A stretch of DNA of 64,000 nucleotides from Fusarium oxysporum f. sp. lycopersici 4287. Its lineage: Eukaryota > Ascomycota > Sordariomycetes > Hypocreales > Nectriaceae. The stretch spans positions 3,760,187 to 3,824,186 of the forward strand of contig NC_030991.1 in NCBI RefSeq assembly GCF_000149955.1, in the 5' to 3' direction. The translations under genes and the position numbers were made by a program. The notes below the pieces were generated by a model, which ran no database searches, was not told the DNA's origin, and saw only the letters and a list, made by a program, of their open reading frames with translations. Of the stretch, positions 31,130 through 41,325 are shown piece by piece (the stretch's first letter is position 1; the number at the start of each line of letters is the position of its first letter).

Positions 31130-32146
31130 ATGTACGAAGACTTCATCCTTTATAGCGGGCAAGTGCCAAGTCCTCCAACCTCACCAGCTTCAGACCGCTT
31201 TCCCGATGCATGTCAACAATCAGCACGTCATGACTTTTTCAGCCCAGAAACTCATGATCTCTTCGGACCCACCTCTGTTCAGGGAGAGGTGTATTGCGAG
31301 CCCCAGTACGCAGCGTTCTTCCATGGCCTCCCCAGCACTTCAATGGGACCGGGACAACTTGGTTATAGCTATGACCAAGCCATGGCTATAGACCCGGCGC
31401 ATCACGGATGGATGGGCAGAACGCCCTTAAGCTGCCTAGGCCCCTATGAAAACCCTCGAAATGCACCCGTGGCTACACTCAGTCAGAGCTGGCGAGGCTT
31501 CGATGACACTGATATGGTCCAATCATCCTTTCGTGGTGACGATATAAGCAGCACTTCCTTTTTTGACATAACGACATCTCAAGATGCCGGACCGTCGGAT
31601 TGTGTCCCGCAACAACAGGCTTCTCTTTGTGCTCCTTCATGTTGCTCAAACTTGCTCGATTACCTGCAAGGTTTGAGGAAGATGACAGTTGATGTCACGC
31701 ACAAAATTCGCGAAGCTGAAACTGGATCATCCAAGCTAGGATCCGGGAATTCGAACCTTAGAAAGGTTAATAACGTCCGACAACCCCGGTTTCAATGTGA
31801 CTATCCCGGTTGTCATAAATACTACTCAAGAACCGAACATCTCAAGCGACATAAACAAAGGTAAGTCTCAGGACCACTTTTCTTTTGTAACTTTGAGCCA
31901 TGACTAAGGGAGCGCAGTCATCACGGCGAAGGGCGCAACCGTTTCTCTTGCGAATTTTGCGGAAATGACCGATTCAACCGCCATGATAACCTCACCATCC
32001 ATCGCAGGTTGCATGCACAAAATAAGAGGGGTAAACCTCGCGTTAAATTTATCGCCGCAGCAGTTCGAGTTATTGAGGAAGAGAGTGAAAACAGGAGAGG
32101 CAAGGCTTCGCCTGAACCTAAATTGGGACGAATATCAGAGGAGTGA
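31130..32146 (+). CDS. C2H2 zinc-finger transcription factor-like protein
   Basis: Exons 31130-31860 and 31918-32146 give 319 residues. The 57-nt intron has a GTAAGT donor and joins HKQ to SHHGEGRNRF, completing the first finger. Finger 1 is CDYPGCHKYYSRTEHLKRH (C-x4-C...H-x4-H across the splice). Finger 2 is CEFCGNDRFNRHDNLTIH (C-x2-C). The TEH-L-K-R-H and DNL...H helices are typical of DNA-contacting fungal fingers. The long N-terminus is serine/proline/glutamine-rich and probably regulatory. A basic KRGKPRVK patch follows the fingers and may be a nuclear signal. The position of the intron within finger 1 supports a real gene. Target genes are unknown. Confidence 0.8.
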
Positions 32147-32636
32147 CGTCTTGCAAAAGCACGTAGGCAGCTATGGCTTTTACAAACGGACTAGCTTAGA
32201 GCGTCAAATATTCATAAAGTGCATAGCACATTCTTATCTTACGCTGTGATGATCTGAATTCGTTCTATGGTGTGTCTCACAATGGATTCCTGAAGAGACG
32301 ACTATTCGCCCCTGATTTACAGAACGCTTTTTCCTTCTCAGCATTAACCTTGGGAGTGAAAACTCGTGGCCAGTCGCAATATCCATGTTGACATGATTAT
32401 CGACTCAAAGTACAATACTAATTTTTGACATTAATTCCATTTGAGCTCCTCATTCCGGCTAGTGACTATGTCTAAGTGATTATAAAACCTCTACGTTCCG
32501 TGACTATCCTTAATTATATACAGCGTCTCTCACACCCATTTGGCCTGTTGCCTTTGATGCCCTTGGACGCTCGACGAGGCAAGATGGACTGAATTCATTT
32601 CATGTTGGTCGAATAGGCCCTGGATCATGTAGGATA
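32147..32636. other. Interval downstream of the zinc-finger gene
   Basis: About 490 bp, AT-rich, with no recognised gene. Probably includes the 3' untranslated region. Confidence 0.3.
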
Positions 32637-32869
32637 TGAGTAGTGAGTGAACATGGATCTATCTCCACTTTTCCGCATCCTCACTCCTGTCTTCGGGCAG
32701 CAGCAGTACTTCTTAATACTCGCCCATTCGACTAAAAGTTACTTATGGTACGTCATTATTCTGATCATATGTCTGCTTACGAATTAGAGCCATGTTCCCA
32801 AACATCCCTACTCCAGAATTTGAAAAGAGCATTTTCTCGTGGACAGGAAGGTGGAAGTGCTTGCTACTG
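32637..32869. repeat. Repeat C copy 3
   Basis: Matches the two copies at 19775-20240 in order and length (about 233 bp). The left region has ATCTATCTCCACTTTTCC, the middle AAAAGTTACTTATG, and the right end GGTGGAAGTGCTTGCTACTG followed by TA. The left end (GAGTAGTGAGTGAAC after TA at 32635-32636) roughly mirrors the right end, consistent with a decayed TIR element. Confidence 0.55.
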
Positions 32870-33110
32870 TAATTGCATGCATACAAGCTCTAGCTGTAGT
32901 CAGGATTGACGATCAGGAGTAGTTTGAACTGCCCTTCTCTAATCTCTATTAACTATATGCTCTATTACTCGCAAGATGGCTTATCAATACCTGGACATCC
33001 TTAGTTGACTCATGATTATTGCCCAAAGATGGCAGGGATTATTTCGGTACCCACTAGGTTTAGGTGGTACTTCTAGCAGAATTACAGAAGCCAATGATTG
33101 CATCTCTGCC
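32870..33110. other. Short interval
   Basis: Nothing recognised. Probably the 3' region of the minus-strand gene at 33111. Confidence 0.3.
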
Positions 33111-33863
33111 TCACATCCTGTCCTTTTCCCCTCCTTGCTGTGCGGTCACGAAGGAGCCGGGGTCTGAGTCGATGGGAGATACTGAGGACCATACTGATGT
33201 TTTCGTTTGTAAAGCTTCATGATAAGGTGGTGGAGGGCCTTTCTTCTTGAGCCGACAAGAGCACCATGGGCCCTCACCAGGGATGTCATGGGATTTATCC
33301 CACCTTAGACATGCAATAACCCCTGTTATATTCCACTTAGACATGTCCTTATGTAAAGCTATATCTTCTGCCTGTAGGAGAAGGTCTTTTACTTTGTCAT
33401 AAGTACAGCTCTCCTTGCGAGCCCGCACCTGTGCAAGGAAATTGAGAATGTTTTGAGGGTCGAGTACTCTCCTTTCTTTGAAAGCGACGGGATTACCTTC
33501 AGTATCCAAGACTTTGGGCCTACCCCAGAGCCATGAATGCGCAAGGAGTGAGACCAGTAGTCGGCGTCGCGCATGATGCAGGGTCTGTTCCTCTTTTCCT
33601 CGCGAGGAAAAGAGTCTGGCCATGGATAGAAAGGCCTGTTGCGTGCGTACTCTGAGGGATCCTTCTTCAATCAACAAATCCGAGAAAGAGCCGTCCTCCT
33701 TCAAGAATATTGCAGAACCGTCGACCCATTGTAGACTCGATTGGTTATTTTCCAATGCGTCAAGCTTTGTTAAAGCTGAATCCTTTATTATCTGAGGTTC
33801 AAAGTAGACAGGCGCGCAGGCTCCTTTGTTCGGACGCATGTTATTTGCAAAGTGCAGAGGCAT
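33111..33863 (-). CDS. Hypothetical protein, 250 residues
   Basis: ATG 33863 (MPLHFANNMRPNK...) is the first in frame; the second methionine eight codons on is an alternative. The protein is soluble-looking, with a basic helical middle (HHARRRLLVSLLAHSWLWGR), a lysine-rich segment followed by GPPPPYHEAL (a PPxY-type motif that could bind WW domains), and no signal peptide. I do not recognise a family. The long single frame next to another minus-strand orphan (34534-35013) supports a gene, but without homology this stays tentative. Confidence 0.45.
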   Translation of the reverse strand: MPLHFANNMRPNKGACAPVYFEPQIIKDSALTKLDALENNQSSLQWVDGSAIFLKEDGSFSDLLIEEGSLRVRTQQAFLSMARLFSSRGKEEQTLHHARRRLLVSLLAHSWLWGRPKVLDTEGNPVAFKERRVLDPQNILNFLAQVRARKESCTYDKVKDLLLQAEDIALHKDMSKWNITGVIACLRWDKSHDIPGEGPWCSCRLKKKGPPPPYHEALQTKTSVWSSVSPIDSDPGSFVTAQQGGEKDRM

Positions 33864-34533
33864 ACGAAATCGATAGAACGAAGTGTACAAAGAACGAGAA
33901 GGACGAAGATGAGAGAAGCTTACAATCTGATCTCTAAGCTATTTATGACCTACTGATCAGCCAGTGACTAAATGTAAACCATGTCTGGTCCGGCTTTGGA
34001 CCCTCCTGGCAAAGTTCTAAAGAAGGATTACTGCCGCTACACTCAGAATAAAATGTCTCATGGACGGATATACACGCGTTGGAATTATTGTGATCAAAAG
34101 CCATTGTTCTGGTCGACGGCAAGTGGCGGCGGCAATGGTACATATGTTAGACAAGTGCTCAAATGTCACTTGCGAGAGATACAAAAACATTAGGTGCTAA
34201 ATCGGCACAGACATCTGAAGATAATTACAACATCCGTTGTATGGAAACCATCCGATACTGGCAGATCATAGCTGAATTTACTTGGAGCGCATGAGAAATT
34301 CATGGATATAATATACTATGAGAGCAATAGAAAGACACCTCCCATTTGCGCTGGCGATAGTAAGTAGATGCAGCTTTATCATCAGTTATCCGATACAGGG
34401 GCCGTGATTCATTGTCGCCATGAAGTCCTTAAAGTGCTTTCCGATTAATGTATCGCTATAAGTTCTAGGTTTTCGGAGTCGAGCGAACAAACTCGCTCTA
34501 GACCATCTTCAGCAGCTACAGAACAGCGGGGGG

Positions 34534-35013
34534 CTAATGGTCTTCCTCTTCTTGGGTACCCGCCAACCCTTGCGACGCGATGAACTTGGTTCCCTTTCCA
34601 TCTACGCTGTCCGAAATTGTGATGAAACTCCCAACTTCATCCCTGTCAGGCCTTCCTTCAGGGGTGCAACGGATAATCACACTCGGGCATTGAGATCTAT
34701 ACGTCTGTTGCGTAAGCTTCCATAGGCTCCTCTTCCGTTTTCTTGTCCACAAAGGGTTTCGGCTTTTGGGCCTGGAAACCCTAGTCTGGAGTTCCCTGCT
34801 CAAGAATTGCTGGGGCTTCGGTCTCGATTCACTTCCGTGGGTTCGAATTTGCTTTTCGAGTCGTCGTACCCGCTCTTCTAGTCGGAGGATTCTCCTGTTC
34901 ATGAAATAACTTTCAGTGTCCAAGGCCCATAGATTGGCTGGGTCCCCTTGGCCTGGAGGTGGACAGCTGTTGGCGCCAGTTGAGCTAGTTGGAGAAGACA
35001 GTTCTGAAGTCAT
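34534..35013 (-). CDS. Hypothetical coiled-coil protein, 159 residues
   Basis: A genuine ATG at 35013 starts a serine/proline-rich N-terminus. This is followed by a basic/acidic helix likely to coil (NRRILRLEERVRRLEKQI, about 39-56) and a very basic stretch (RPKSRNPLWTRKRKRSLWK). The C-terminus is acidic (TQEEEDH). No family is recognised. The composition suggests a nuclear or nucleic-acid-associated protein, which is inference only. Confidence 0.4.
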   Translation of the reverse strand: MTSELSSPTSSTGANSCPPPGQGDPANLWALDTESYFMNRRILRLEERVRRLEKQIRTHGSESRPKPQQFLSRELQTRVSRPKSRNPLWTRKRKRSLWKLTQQTYRSQCPSVIIRCTPEGRPDRDEVGSFITISDSVDGKGTKFIASQGLAGTQEEEDH

Positions 35014-36928
35014 CGAATCGAGCGCTATCCTCTACCGAGAGTACAAAACAGTAGAAAGAGGTGCAGAGAGAAGGATACAGAAGGTGGGATACTGTGATCC
35101 ATTCTAACGAAAAACCGCGAGGAAATGAACTTGTTATATATAGATGTCGTGGGTCGGGTGTCAGAGGCAGGCCTGTTCAGGATAGATTTGACTCAGGATC
35201 AGAAATCTATGATAGCCAATCGGAATGGCCCTTCTTGTCACGCCGCGTTAGTGTGTACCAAACCCGGCCATCACCCTTGGCAAGAATAGAGTATATATGT
35301 ACTAGCTGCTGCCTCGACCTTGTACCTAGAGGAGAAACAAAGGCCTCTATCTGCCATGGAAGAAATGCAATGCCATGGTGTAGACAAAATGCGGTTCTGA
35401 GATATTGTAGGTTCATGGGCCTATGAATGGCCTGACTATGCGGGATAGTAGAGCGGTAGATATTGCCTAATTTTTAAATCCCAGTAGTCGCTTGTGAGTG
35501 TAGAGGCTTATCGATGACTGTAAGACCTTTCATCTCTCGGTTATACTGGGCATACATGACGCCACTTTGCTGGGCAGAACATGTAACGGCATTTGTGGAT
35601 GACTAGAAACCTCATTTTACTTGTTGATTCCCAAGCTCCCCCTACGATCAGCAGTAGGCGATATTAAGGGCACCCTGCCTTATTTCGAAACAAAATCGGG
35701 TTTTCTGAGAGGCCTCAACCCGCCAGACAGTTGGCGTTGATGCATTGTGCCGAAAAAGTAATGGTTTTATTGATTTTGTCTCTGGTTCAGCAGGATTCAA
35801 CTCGATTGCCATGGCTGCTGGGTTTCGAAAAGCCAGTTCTGGTTAGGTACGGTGGATTAAAAGCGATGAAGTCGCACTGTCTACTTTATAAGACAGTTCC
35901 ATGGAGACGAGAGCCAGCGAGAAACCGACCTAGCCCTGCATATTAGGGATGAGTAAAGAACTATCTCTTGCCGTCCCGGCTTCTATTGAAGTGAGATGTA
36001 CATCACGTAATACAACGACGCACCGCTGTCCAGGCCATGGCTCCCACATCTGTGGAATTGTCTTGTAGAGTGGGTGCCACCTTTTTGGCGCCAGCTGAAA
36101 CGCTTGCCCACAATTGCGGAAGACTTAAAAGATAAGGCCGCCCCAGCCGGTGGTAAACATTGTCGCATGTATGCTATCGGGGCTAATTAACTCACTATTC
36201 ATTGGCAGAATTCCTCCTTTGACTCCTGCAACGTCATAGTTTTTGTTGTTTTCGTTATGGCACTACGTTTACGAAACATCATAGATTTATAAAAGCCTTT
36301 TGATCTGCTGCAGCAGAATACGCCTTCGTCTGGAGAAAGCAAGGACGACTTGAGCTGCGACTCTTGAGAGAACGGTGTTTTTAACCAAGCGTCTCCATAA
36401 TAAGGGCTGCAAATGAAAATTTCCCAATAAGTATTTCAACCGCTCGAGTGTTGCGGTAGAATACACCATACCATCAGATTTCGTCTTGGCTCCCGCGGCA
36501 TGCGTCAATCGGTTTCCTTCACACCGCCATTTTCATTTGCGGCCGGCTCGACTTGTAGAGATGGAAGCGGCCTTCACACATACCATCCTTGATGGACCCA
36601 TTCCGATCCTCCTCCGAGTTCTTTCAACTGTCATGAACCTATCATCGAAAGCAGCGACGTCGACTCCTCCGCCATTGTGGAAACAGTTAATTAACAGCAC
36701 GTCTGATAGGCCCGCGAGGAGAACGCCACTACGCCTTCGTGTATTGTCTCACATACCCGCCTAAAAATCGATCTAATTGGCTACATCTCAGTGCTCGCAC
36801 ACGGTTGTGTTTTGTCTTGCCTGGCAGGGCAGCAAGCAGTCTAAGTATTCTTGACAGGTATATATTCTCACCTATCCGACTACTCACCATAGCGATCTTC
36901 TGAAACACATTCAGACGTTTTTCTCAAT
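35014..36928. other. Long interval with one coding-like minus-strand stretch
   Basis: About 1.9 kb. At about 36290-36720 the minus strand reads SDVLLINCFHNGGGVDVAAF through GRK-stop and then NRLTHAAGAKTKSDGMVYST to QQIKRLL, in one frame with a single stop. This may be a broken gene but is not recognised. Nothing is seen elsewhere. Confidence 0.3.
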
Positions 36929-37357
36929 ATGGTTCTTTGTTACTTTTTCTTTCCTTTTATCTGGATTCGACAGGTCAAGGCCCCCTTCAAGAAACGGGGT
37001 TTAGCCTGCCCTTTCTATATCTATAACCCGACAATATGCCAAGGATGCTTTGCAAGCGACCTACGATCCATTAAAGATATGATTGGACATCTATTCGAAT
37101 CCCATTCGCGTCCCGTGTACTGTGCGACTTGTTACAATACATTTGACGACTTGGTGAAACGCGACGACCATGCTTTGCGTAATCAGTGCCGAAAGAGTAC
37201 CCCAGGCCCCTTATTCGGGCTCAGCGAGCGGCAGAAAGCGGAGTTGATGAAAATAAACTTGGATTGTACGGTTGACGAGGGCTGGCTTCGGATTTGGCAT
37301 ATTGTCTTTCCAGAGGAAAAGGATCCTGTTCTTCCTCCTCGCATCCAATCTCTATAG
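36929..37357 (+). CDS. C2H2-like zinc-finger protein, probably N-terminally incomplete
   Basis: The frame carries the arrangement of a widespread fungal zinc-finger family. LACPFYIYNPTICQGCFASDLRSIKDMIGHLFESHSRP (by position about 25-62) is followed by YCATCYNTFDDLVKRDDHALRNQC (a C-x2-C...H...C finger), then LSERQKAELM and W..IWHIVFPEEKDP. The last part matches the usual LT..Q...L......W..I+..+FP block of these proteins. The first 20 residues are hydrophobic and unlike the family. The true start may be in an upstream exon, with the CAG at about 36973 acting as acceptor. The function of the family is not established. Confidence 0.6.
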   Translation: MVLCYFFFPFIWIRQVKAPFKKRGLACPFYIYNPTICQGCFASDLRSIKDMIGHLFESHSRPVYCATCYNTFDDLVKRDDHALRNQCRKSTPGPLFGLSERQKAELMKINLDCTVDEGWLRIWHIVFPEEKDPVLPPRIQSL

Positions 37358-38008
37358 TGCTCTAATTCTGACAGAATTTATGGCCGAAGGCTGAAATGGG
37401 CCATATTTGCAGAAAGCGAGATCTTGCGGAAACCGGATGAGTCAACCTCTTCTTCGATCTGGGAGGAGAGACTGCATCAGATAGACAGAAATGGATACCA
37501 AAGGTGAACTCAGTATGAGCTAAGATCAGATTCGCAATCGCTGGATGTCAGATTTGTTTATTGAGGAGTGAACCGTGAGACGCGTAAAACAGCGGTGAAA
37601 TTACCTGCCAGTATCACACTCGGTATAAGTACTGTAGTAAGACGATTCATAATCGCTGACAATGTCCTGTTCTCCCATCACCCTTCCCAACCACCTGATT
37701 CTCCCAACGCCCTGGCACTTTCTCCATTTTCACCAAAGATTGACCTTTCTTTACCATTCCCTTTTTAACGACCTGGGTCTGCTACTATACTTTGTAAGAC
37801 ATGTCTCTACAGCCCCATTCCGAATAACAGATTGCATACGGTAGCGGCACTGGCGAGAGGCAGCCCAGAAAGAGGAGAAAGCACCTGTTGCATAGCACTG
37901 CCTCCCTCACGGGTTTAAAACCGGCGACTTTGGTTCGTCCGGCATTCATAAAAGGCATCCTCTCCTCCATCCTCAACCCAGCAAGCCCGGTATCTCAACC
38001 AAAGTATC
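37358..38008. other. Interval upstream of the TM2 gene
   Basis: About 650 bp. Pyrimidine-rich runs (about 37660-37770) and a CTCCTCCATCCTCAACCC leader just before 38009 look like a fungal promoter and 5' leader. No gene. Confidence 0.35.
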
Positions 38009-38494
38009 ATGGACGCTCGACTCACTTTTGCAGAGAAGCTTGGCCATGGCCTCGCAAAGGGTATCTCCTCTGCAACTCGAAGAGCAAAGGAGATCATACT
38101 CATTTACGTCTTCATCACCGTTATTGGCGTGGTCCTTCTCTACATGAACCCAAGTCCGTCCTCTTCCTCATCCTACCTATGTCCATTTAGACTGACGTCC
38201 TTAGAACAACAAGAACTTCAACTTGCCACCAGAGGCTGGGGCGGCTTCGACGAACAACCCCGGACAGAAAAATGCTACCGCCAGGAACGAACTGCGATGA
38301 TCCTCAGTTTGCTCTTCGGAGTCTTGGGCGTCGATCAGTTCTACGCTCGTCACTGGCCCCTGGCTGTATTCAAGCTTTTGACCCTTGGGGGATTCGGACT
38401 TTGGTCATTTATTGACGTAATTTTGTGGATGGTGGGTGGCGTATATGGAACACCGGGATGTCCTGGGGGAAGTTCCAAGGGGTGGCAGTACTAG
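38009..38494 (+). CDS. TM2-domain membrane protein
   Basis: The N-terminal region is basic (KGISSATRRAKE), then a membrane span (IILIYVFITVIGVVLLYM). The C-terminal half is a TM2 domain: RTAMILSLLFGVLGVDQFYARHWPLAVFKLLTLGGFGLWSFIDVILWMVGGVYG, given by position (about 92-146), with the D-x-F-Y and D(V/I)I.W landmarks between two helices. A 51-nt segment (38154-38204) with GT-AG ends and an ACTGACG branch site is probably an intron. It keeps the frame either way (161 residues unspliced, 144 spliced). The spliced form joins MNPS/N directly to EQQELQLATRGWGGF. The role of fungal TM2 proteins is not defined. Confidence 0.85.
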   Translation: MDARLTFAEKLGHGLAKGISSATRRAKEIILIYVFITVIGVVLLYMNPSPSSSSSYLCPFRLTSLEQQELQLATRGWGGFDEQPRTEKCYRQERTAMILSLLFGVLGVDQFYARHWPLAVFKLLTLGGFGLWSFIDVILWMVGGVYGTPGCPGGSSKGWQY

Positions 38495-38706
38495 GTGGGT
38501 ATTGGCCGCTGCGCTTCAGGATAAATGACGAGCTAGAGGCGGTTGAATCATCAGTCATCTGTCAGACGTGGTTGCGCAGTTACGTTTGTATTTTGCGACT
38601 TGGGAGTTTCTATGAGCAGCTTGGCTTGGGTTGACAAGTGTATCGGCCAGTAATCGACTTGGCTTGGGGTAGACACTTTGTAAATAATGGCTTAGTCTAC
38701 ATTACA

Positions 38707-39103
38707 CAGTAAGGTGCGGATTCAGTGTCAGTAACTTAGTATAAGATGTTTGCCATGAGAAGATAAAAGTAGACTAGACACTGCGGTTCGGATGGAGACC
38801 ACTGACATGGCATAAACCCGTTCACTAACGTCATTTTCAGGAGAATCAAGGACTACAAGTGAACAGTGCGTCTCGCCCAGGCCAGGAATAAACGCTAAAA
38901 CTACCAAAGCCCAAACTCCAGAGGCATAGATCGTGGTTACCATGGTCGGGGGCCGAGACTCACAAGACGCTGTTACCGCTGTGAGAAAGCAAGGCTGAAA
39001 TCGGCACCGGCTATGTCGCGAACGGCAAATGCCTTATCCGTTTTGGGACACTTCTGAAAATATTTTGGAAGTCAACTACGAACGCGGAACCCGCACCATA
39101 CTG
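38707..39103. mobile_element. MITE-A copy 3 (397 bp)
   Basis: The left end CAGTAAGGTGCGGATTCAGT and the right end (read inward) CAGTATGGTGCGGGTTCCGC form inverted repeats. TA follows the right end (39104-39105); the left flank reads CA, a likely mutated TA. It matches copy 2 (25888-26257) along its length after inversion. It lies about 210 bp downstream of the TM2 gene. Confidence 0.8.
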
Positions 39104-40367
39104 TAGAATTGATGCTGACTCGCAATCTCGTCGTGCCATACGCGCCAGGCCGTTTGACAACGCGAATTGGCATCCCTCCTTTGTGCAAATTAAAAGACAG
39201 GCAGCAGTATCATAGAATAAATCAAGCCTTTCCAGTAGCGGTAACTTATTGTTGGTCATTCCAAGAAGGCATACGTAGTACACTAGGATATTCGGGAGCT
39301 AATATTGGCTGTCTTCCGGATCAGGCAGGATTAGGGTCGTACTATTGTCAGACATTACGTGTATTCGGTCCATTGATCCAGATTTGTATATTCATCTTGT
39401 ATTATGTTCAAGTTCTGCCCCTTAGAGGTTTTACCATTTCGGCTGTAATCTTAAAGTATCCCTGCTTGCACGTGACACCCAGTGCCTGTTCAACAACTAT
39501 GGGGGTAGAGCAGTAGTAAGTGGAAGGAGAGATAAGATGTACGATAAAGGAAATCCAAAACATCAATATGTGTACAGGCCAGATTGTTTTAACTTGTCAA
39601 ATTATAAAAGACATGATATGTGCACAGACCAATTTCAGCACTTTTTGTTGTAATTCATCGAATTACGACCACGACTGCGTACAGTAGTAGGAAGGTGGAA
39701 TTCCGGGAGTAATAGAGGGTCTTGCCCGAAGAGATTAACAACTATCTGATTCAAAGCCTTGTACGTAGTCCAATCTAAGAAATCTCTCTAATCATTCCAG
39801 ATACCTGCGTCTTTCATTTGCTCTTGCCATCCGCGTGTAACAAGCATTCCTGCAGGGCAGCAATCAAAGGTGAAATTCTGGAAGCTGAACCCGAAATGCT
39901 CTTTATGACTTCACGGAGATGAGGGTTACCTGTATTTACGCCATTAAGGACATACTGAAAGATCAGCCGTTATATAGATACTCCCTCCATGACCTGGAAG
40001 GTAACGCCTGCATGCATATGTAGAGCTGATGTGTGCCGAGTCTTAAATACGCCGCTGGTGGCGTGGGGCTTCCCTAATTAAACTAACCAACAAAGGTGTA
40101 GCGCTTTACTCTATAGGATAGAGAAGGCGTTTCTTCCAAGTCCTGCATCTACATTAGTAGCTCTTTTCTTCCTTGATTTTGATCACCACATAAATGTTGG
40201 TCTTGATAGGAATGAAAAAGAACCATTGTAGCGGTAAACCACGAAGCCAGTCAGGTATTTCTTCAGTTCCCTTCAGTTATCAATATCGTTATCTAACAGC
40301 ATTCATGTAGTAACCGACATTGTCTTAGTTTGCTTTTCAAAGGCCACAAACAAGGGGAACAAGAGCG
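39104..40367. other. Interval without a supported gene
   Basis: About 1.3 kb. A frame at 39109-39516 on the plus strand shows no homology. Nothing else recognised. Confidence 0.3.
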
Positions 40368-40961
40368 ATGAATGATGCACGCCGTGTCAGCAAAACAGAC
40401 GATGGGGACACAAGAATAATACCCTATGCGAATCTCAAAGATCATCTTGCTGGCACAGAGGGCAAGAAACCCGTGAGATTCCTCATCCTGCAGATGTCTG
40501 CAGATGTGGAAAATCCTACAAAACTCCCACTGCTACAGCACAGGTGGGAAAGAATCTTCGAGAAGTGGTGGGGGCGACGGCGCTCTGTCGTTGACAGGTT
40601 TATCGAGAAATCTCGCCCGAAACCTCATTTCAAATTTGCTGTTGCTCTTTGCTCCTCTAGAGTACGTACTCATATGCGTGCGGTTAGGGCGTACTTTCTG
40701 TTAGATTTCGCTCATAGTCCAGCTCCTATCGATACGCTGAGGGGCGAAATTCAGCGGGGGATAGGTACTTGGGAATGGCCAGATACTGTGGCTCTTGGTT
40801 ATGGAGAACACAACGTACAGGAGCATGTGGTAATGTTGCTGTCAAAATTGGATTTCATGTCCGACCAAAGTCGCCCCGACTTTCATCTTTTTGGGGACGA
40901 AGAGTTGAAGGACGCAGTCAGGGAGATTCGAAAACAGGAACAGCCCGCCGAGGGACGTTAG
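40368..40961 (+). CDS. Hypothetical protein, 197 residues
   Basis: ATG 40368 is the first in frame. The protein is charged and soluble-looking, with a basic tryptophan-rich helix (HRWERIFEKWWGRRRSVVDRF), a beta-like run (FKFAVALCSSRVRTHMRAVRAYFLLDF) and an acidic/basic C-terminus. No family is recognised. It may be intact, but there is no independent support beyond the length and composition. Confidence 0.45.
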   Translation: MNDARRVSKTDDGDTRIIPYANLKDHLAGTEGKKPVRFLILQMSADVENPTKLPLLQHRWERIFEKWWGRRRSVVDRFIEKSRPKPHFKFAVALCSSRVRTHMRAVRAYFLLDFAHSPAPIDTLRGEIQRGIGTWEWPDTVALGYGEHNVQEHVVMLLSKLDFMSDQSRPDFHLFGDEELKDAVREIRKQEQPAEGR

Positions 40962-41001
40962 GAACTATATTCATATGTCAAGCTAGACTTGTATGGTGAG
41001 A

Positions 41002-41325
41002 CTAGTTTCTGAATCGGTCACATTGATATCGTTGGTATAAGAATAGAAGGGATCTGTTCCGTGTGATAGGAATACAAGTGTTGTTATGCTTGTAACTGGT
41101 GACAGTTTTTGTCTCGGTCTTGTACTTGGTGGTTGGAGGCTTGTAACTGGTGACAGTCTTGGTGTTGGTCATGGGGGGCTTGTAGGCTGGCTTAGTGACA
41201 GTGTGAGTGACCGTAGCTGTCACGGTCTTGACCCTTTCTCCATAACCATTTCCGTAGTCACCACCAAGGCTGGCAAAGACTAGCGGGAGAGAAAGTAGAG
41301 GAGCGATCAAGGTAAAGATTTTCAT
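41002..41325 (-). CDS. Small secreted threonine/valine-rich repeat protein
   Basis: A signal peptide is clear (MKIFTLIAPLLSLPLVFA). The mature part of about 88 residues has short repeats of the form TKTVTSYKPP/TKTVTSYKHN and V-T-A-T-V-T-H-T-V-T, typical of fungal cell-wall-associated or small secreted proteins. One C-terminal cysteine pair (C82, C101) is visible; the last 25 residues depart from the repeat. A splice or frame change near 41090 could give a different C-terminus. It could be a small secreted effector candidate or a wall protein; sequence does not decide. Confidence 0.55.
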   Translation of the reverse strand: MKIFTLIAPLLSLPLVFASLGGDYGNGYGERVKTVTATVTHTVTKPAYKPPMTNTKTVTSYKPPTTKYKTETKTVTSYKHNNTCIPITRNRSLLFLYQRYQCDRFRN

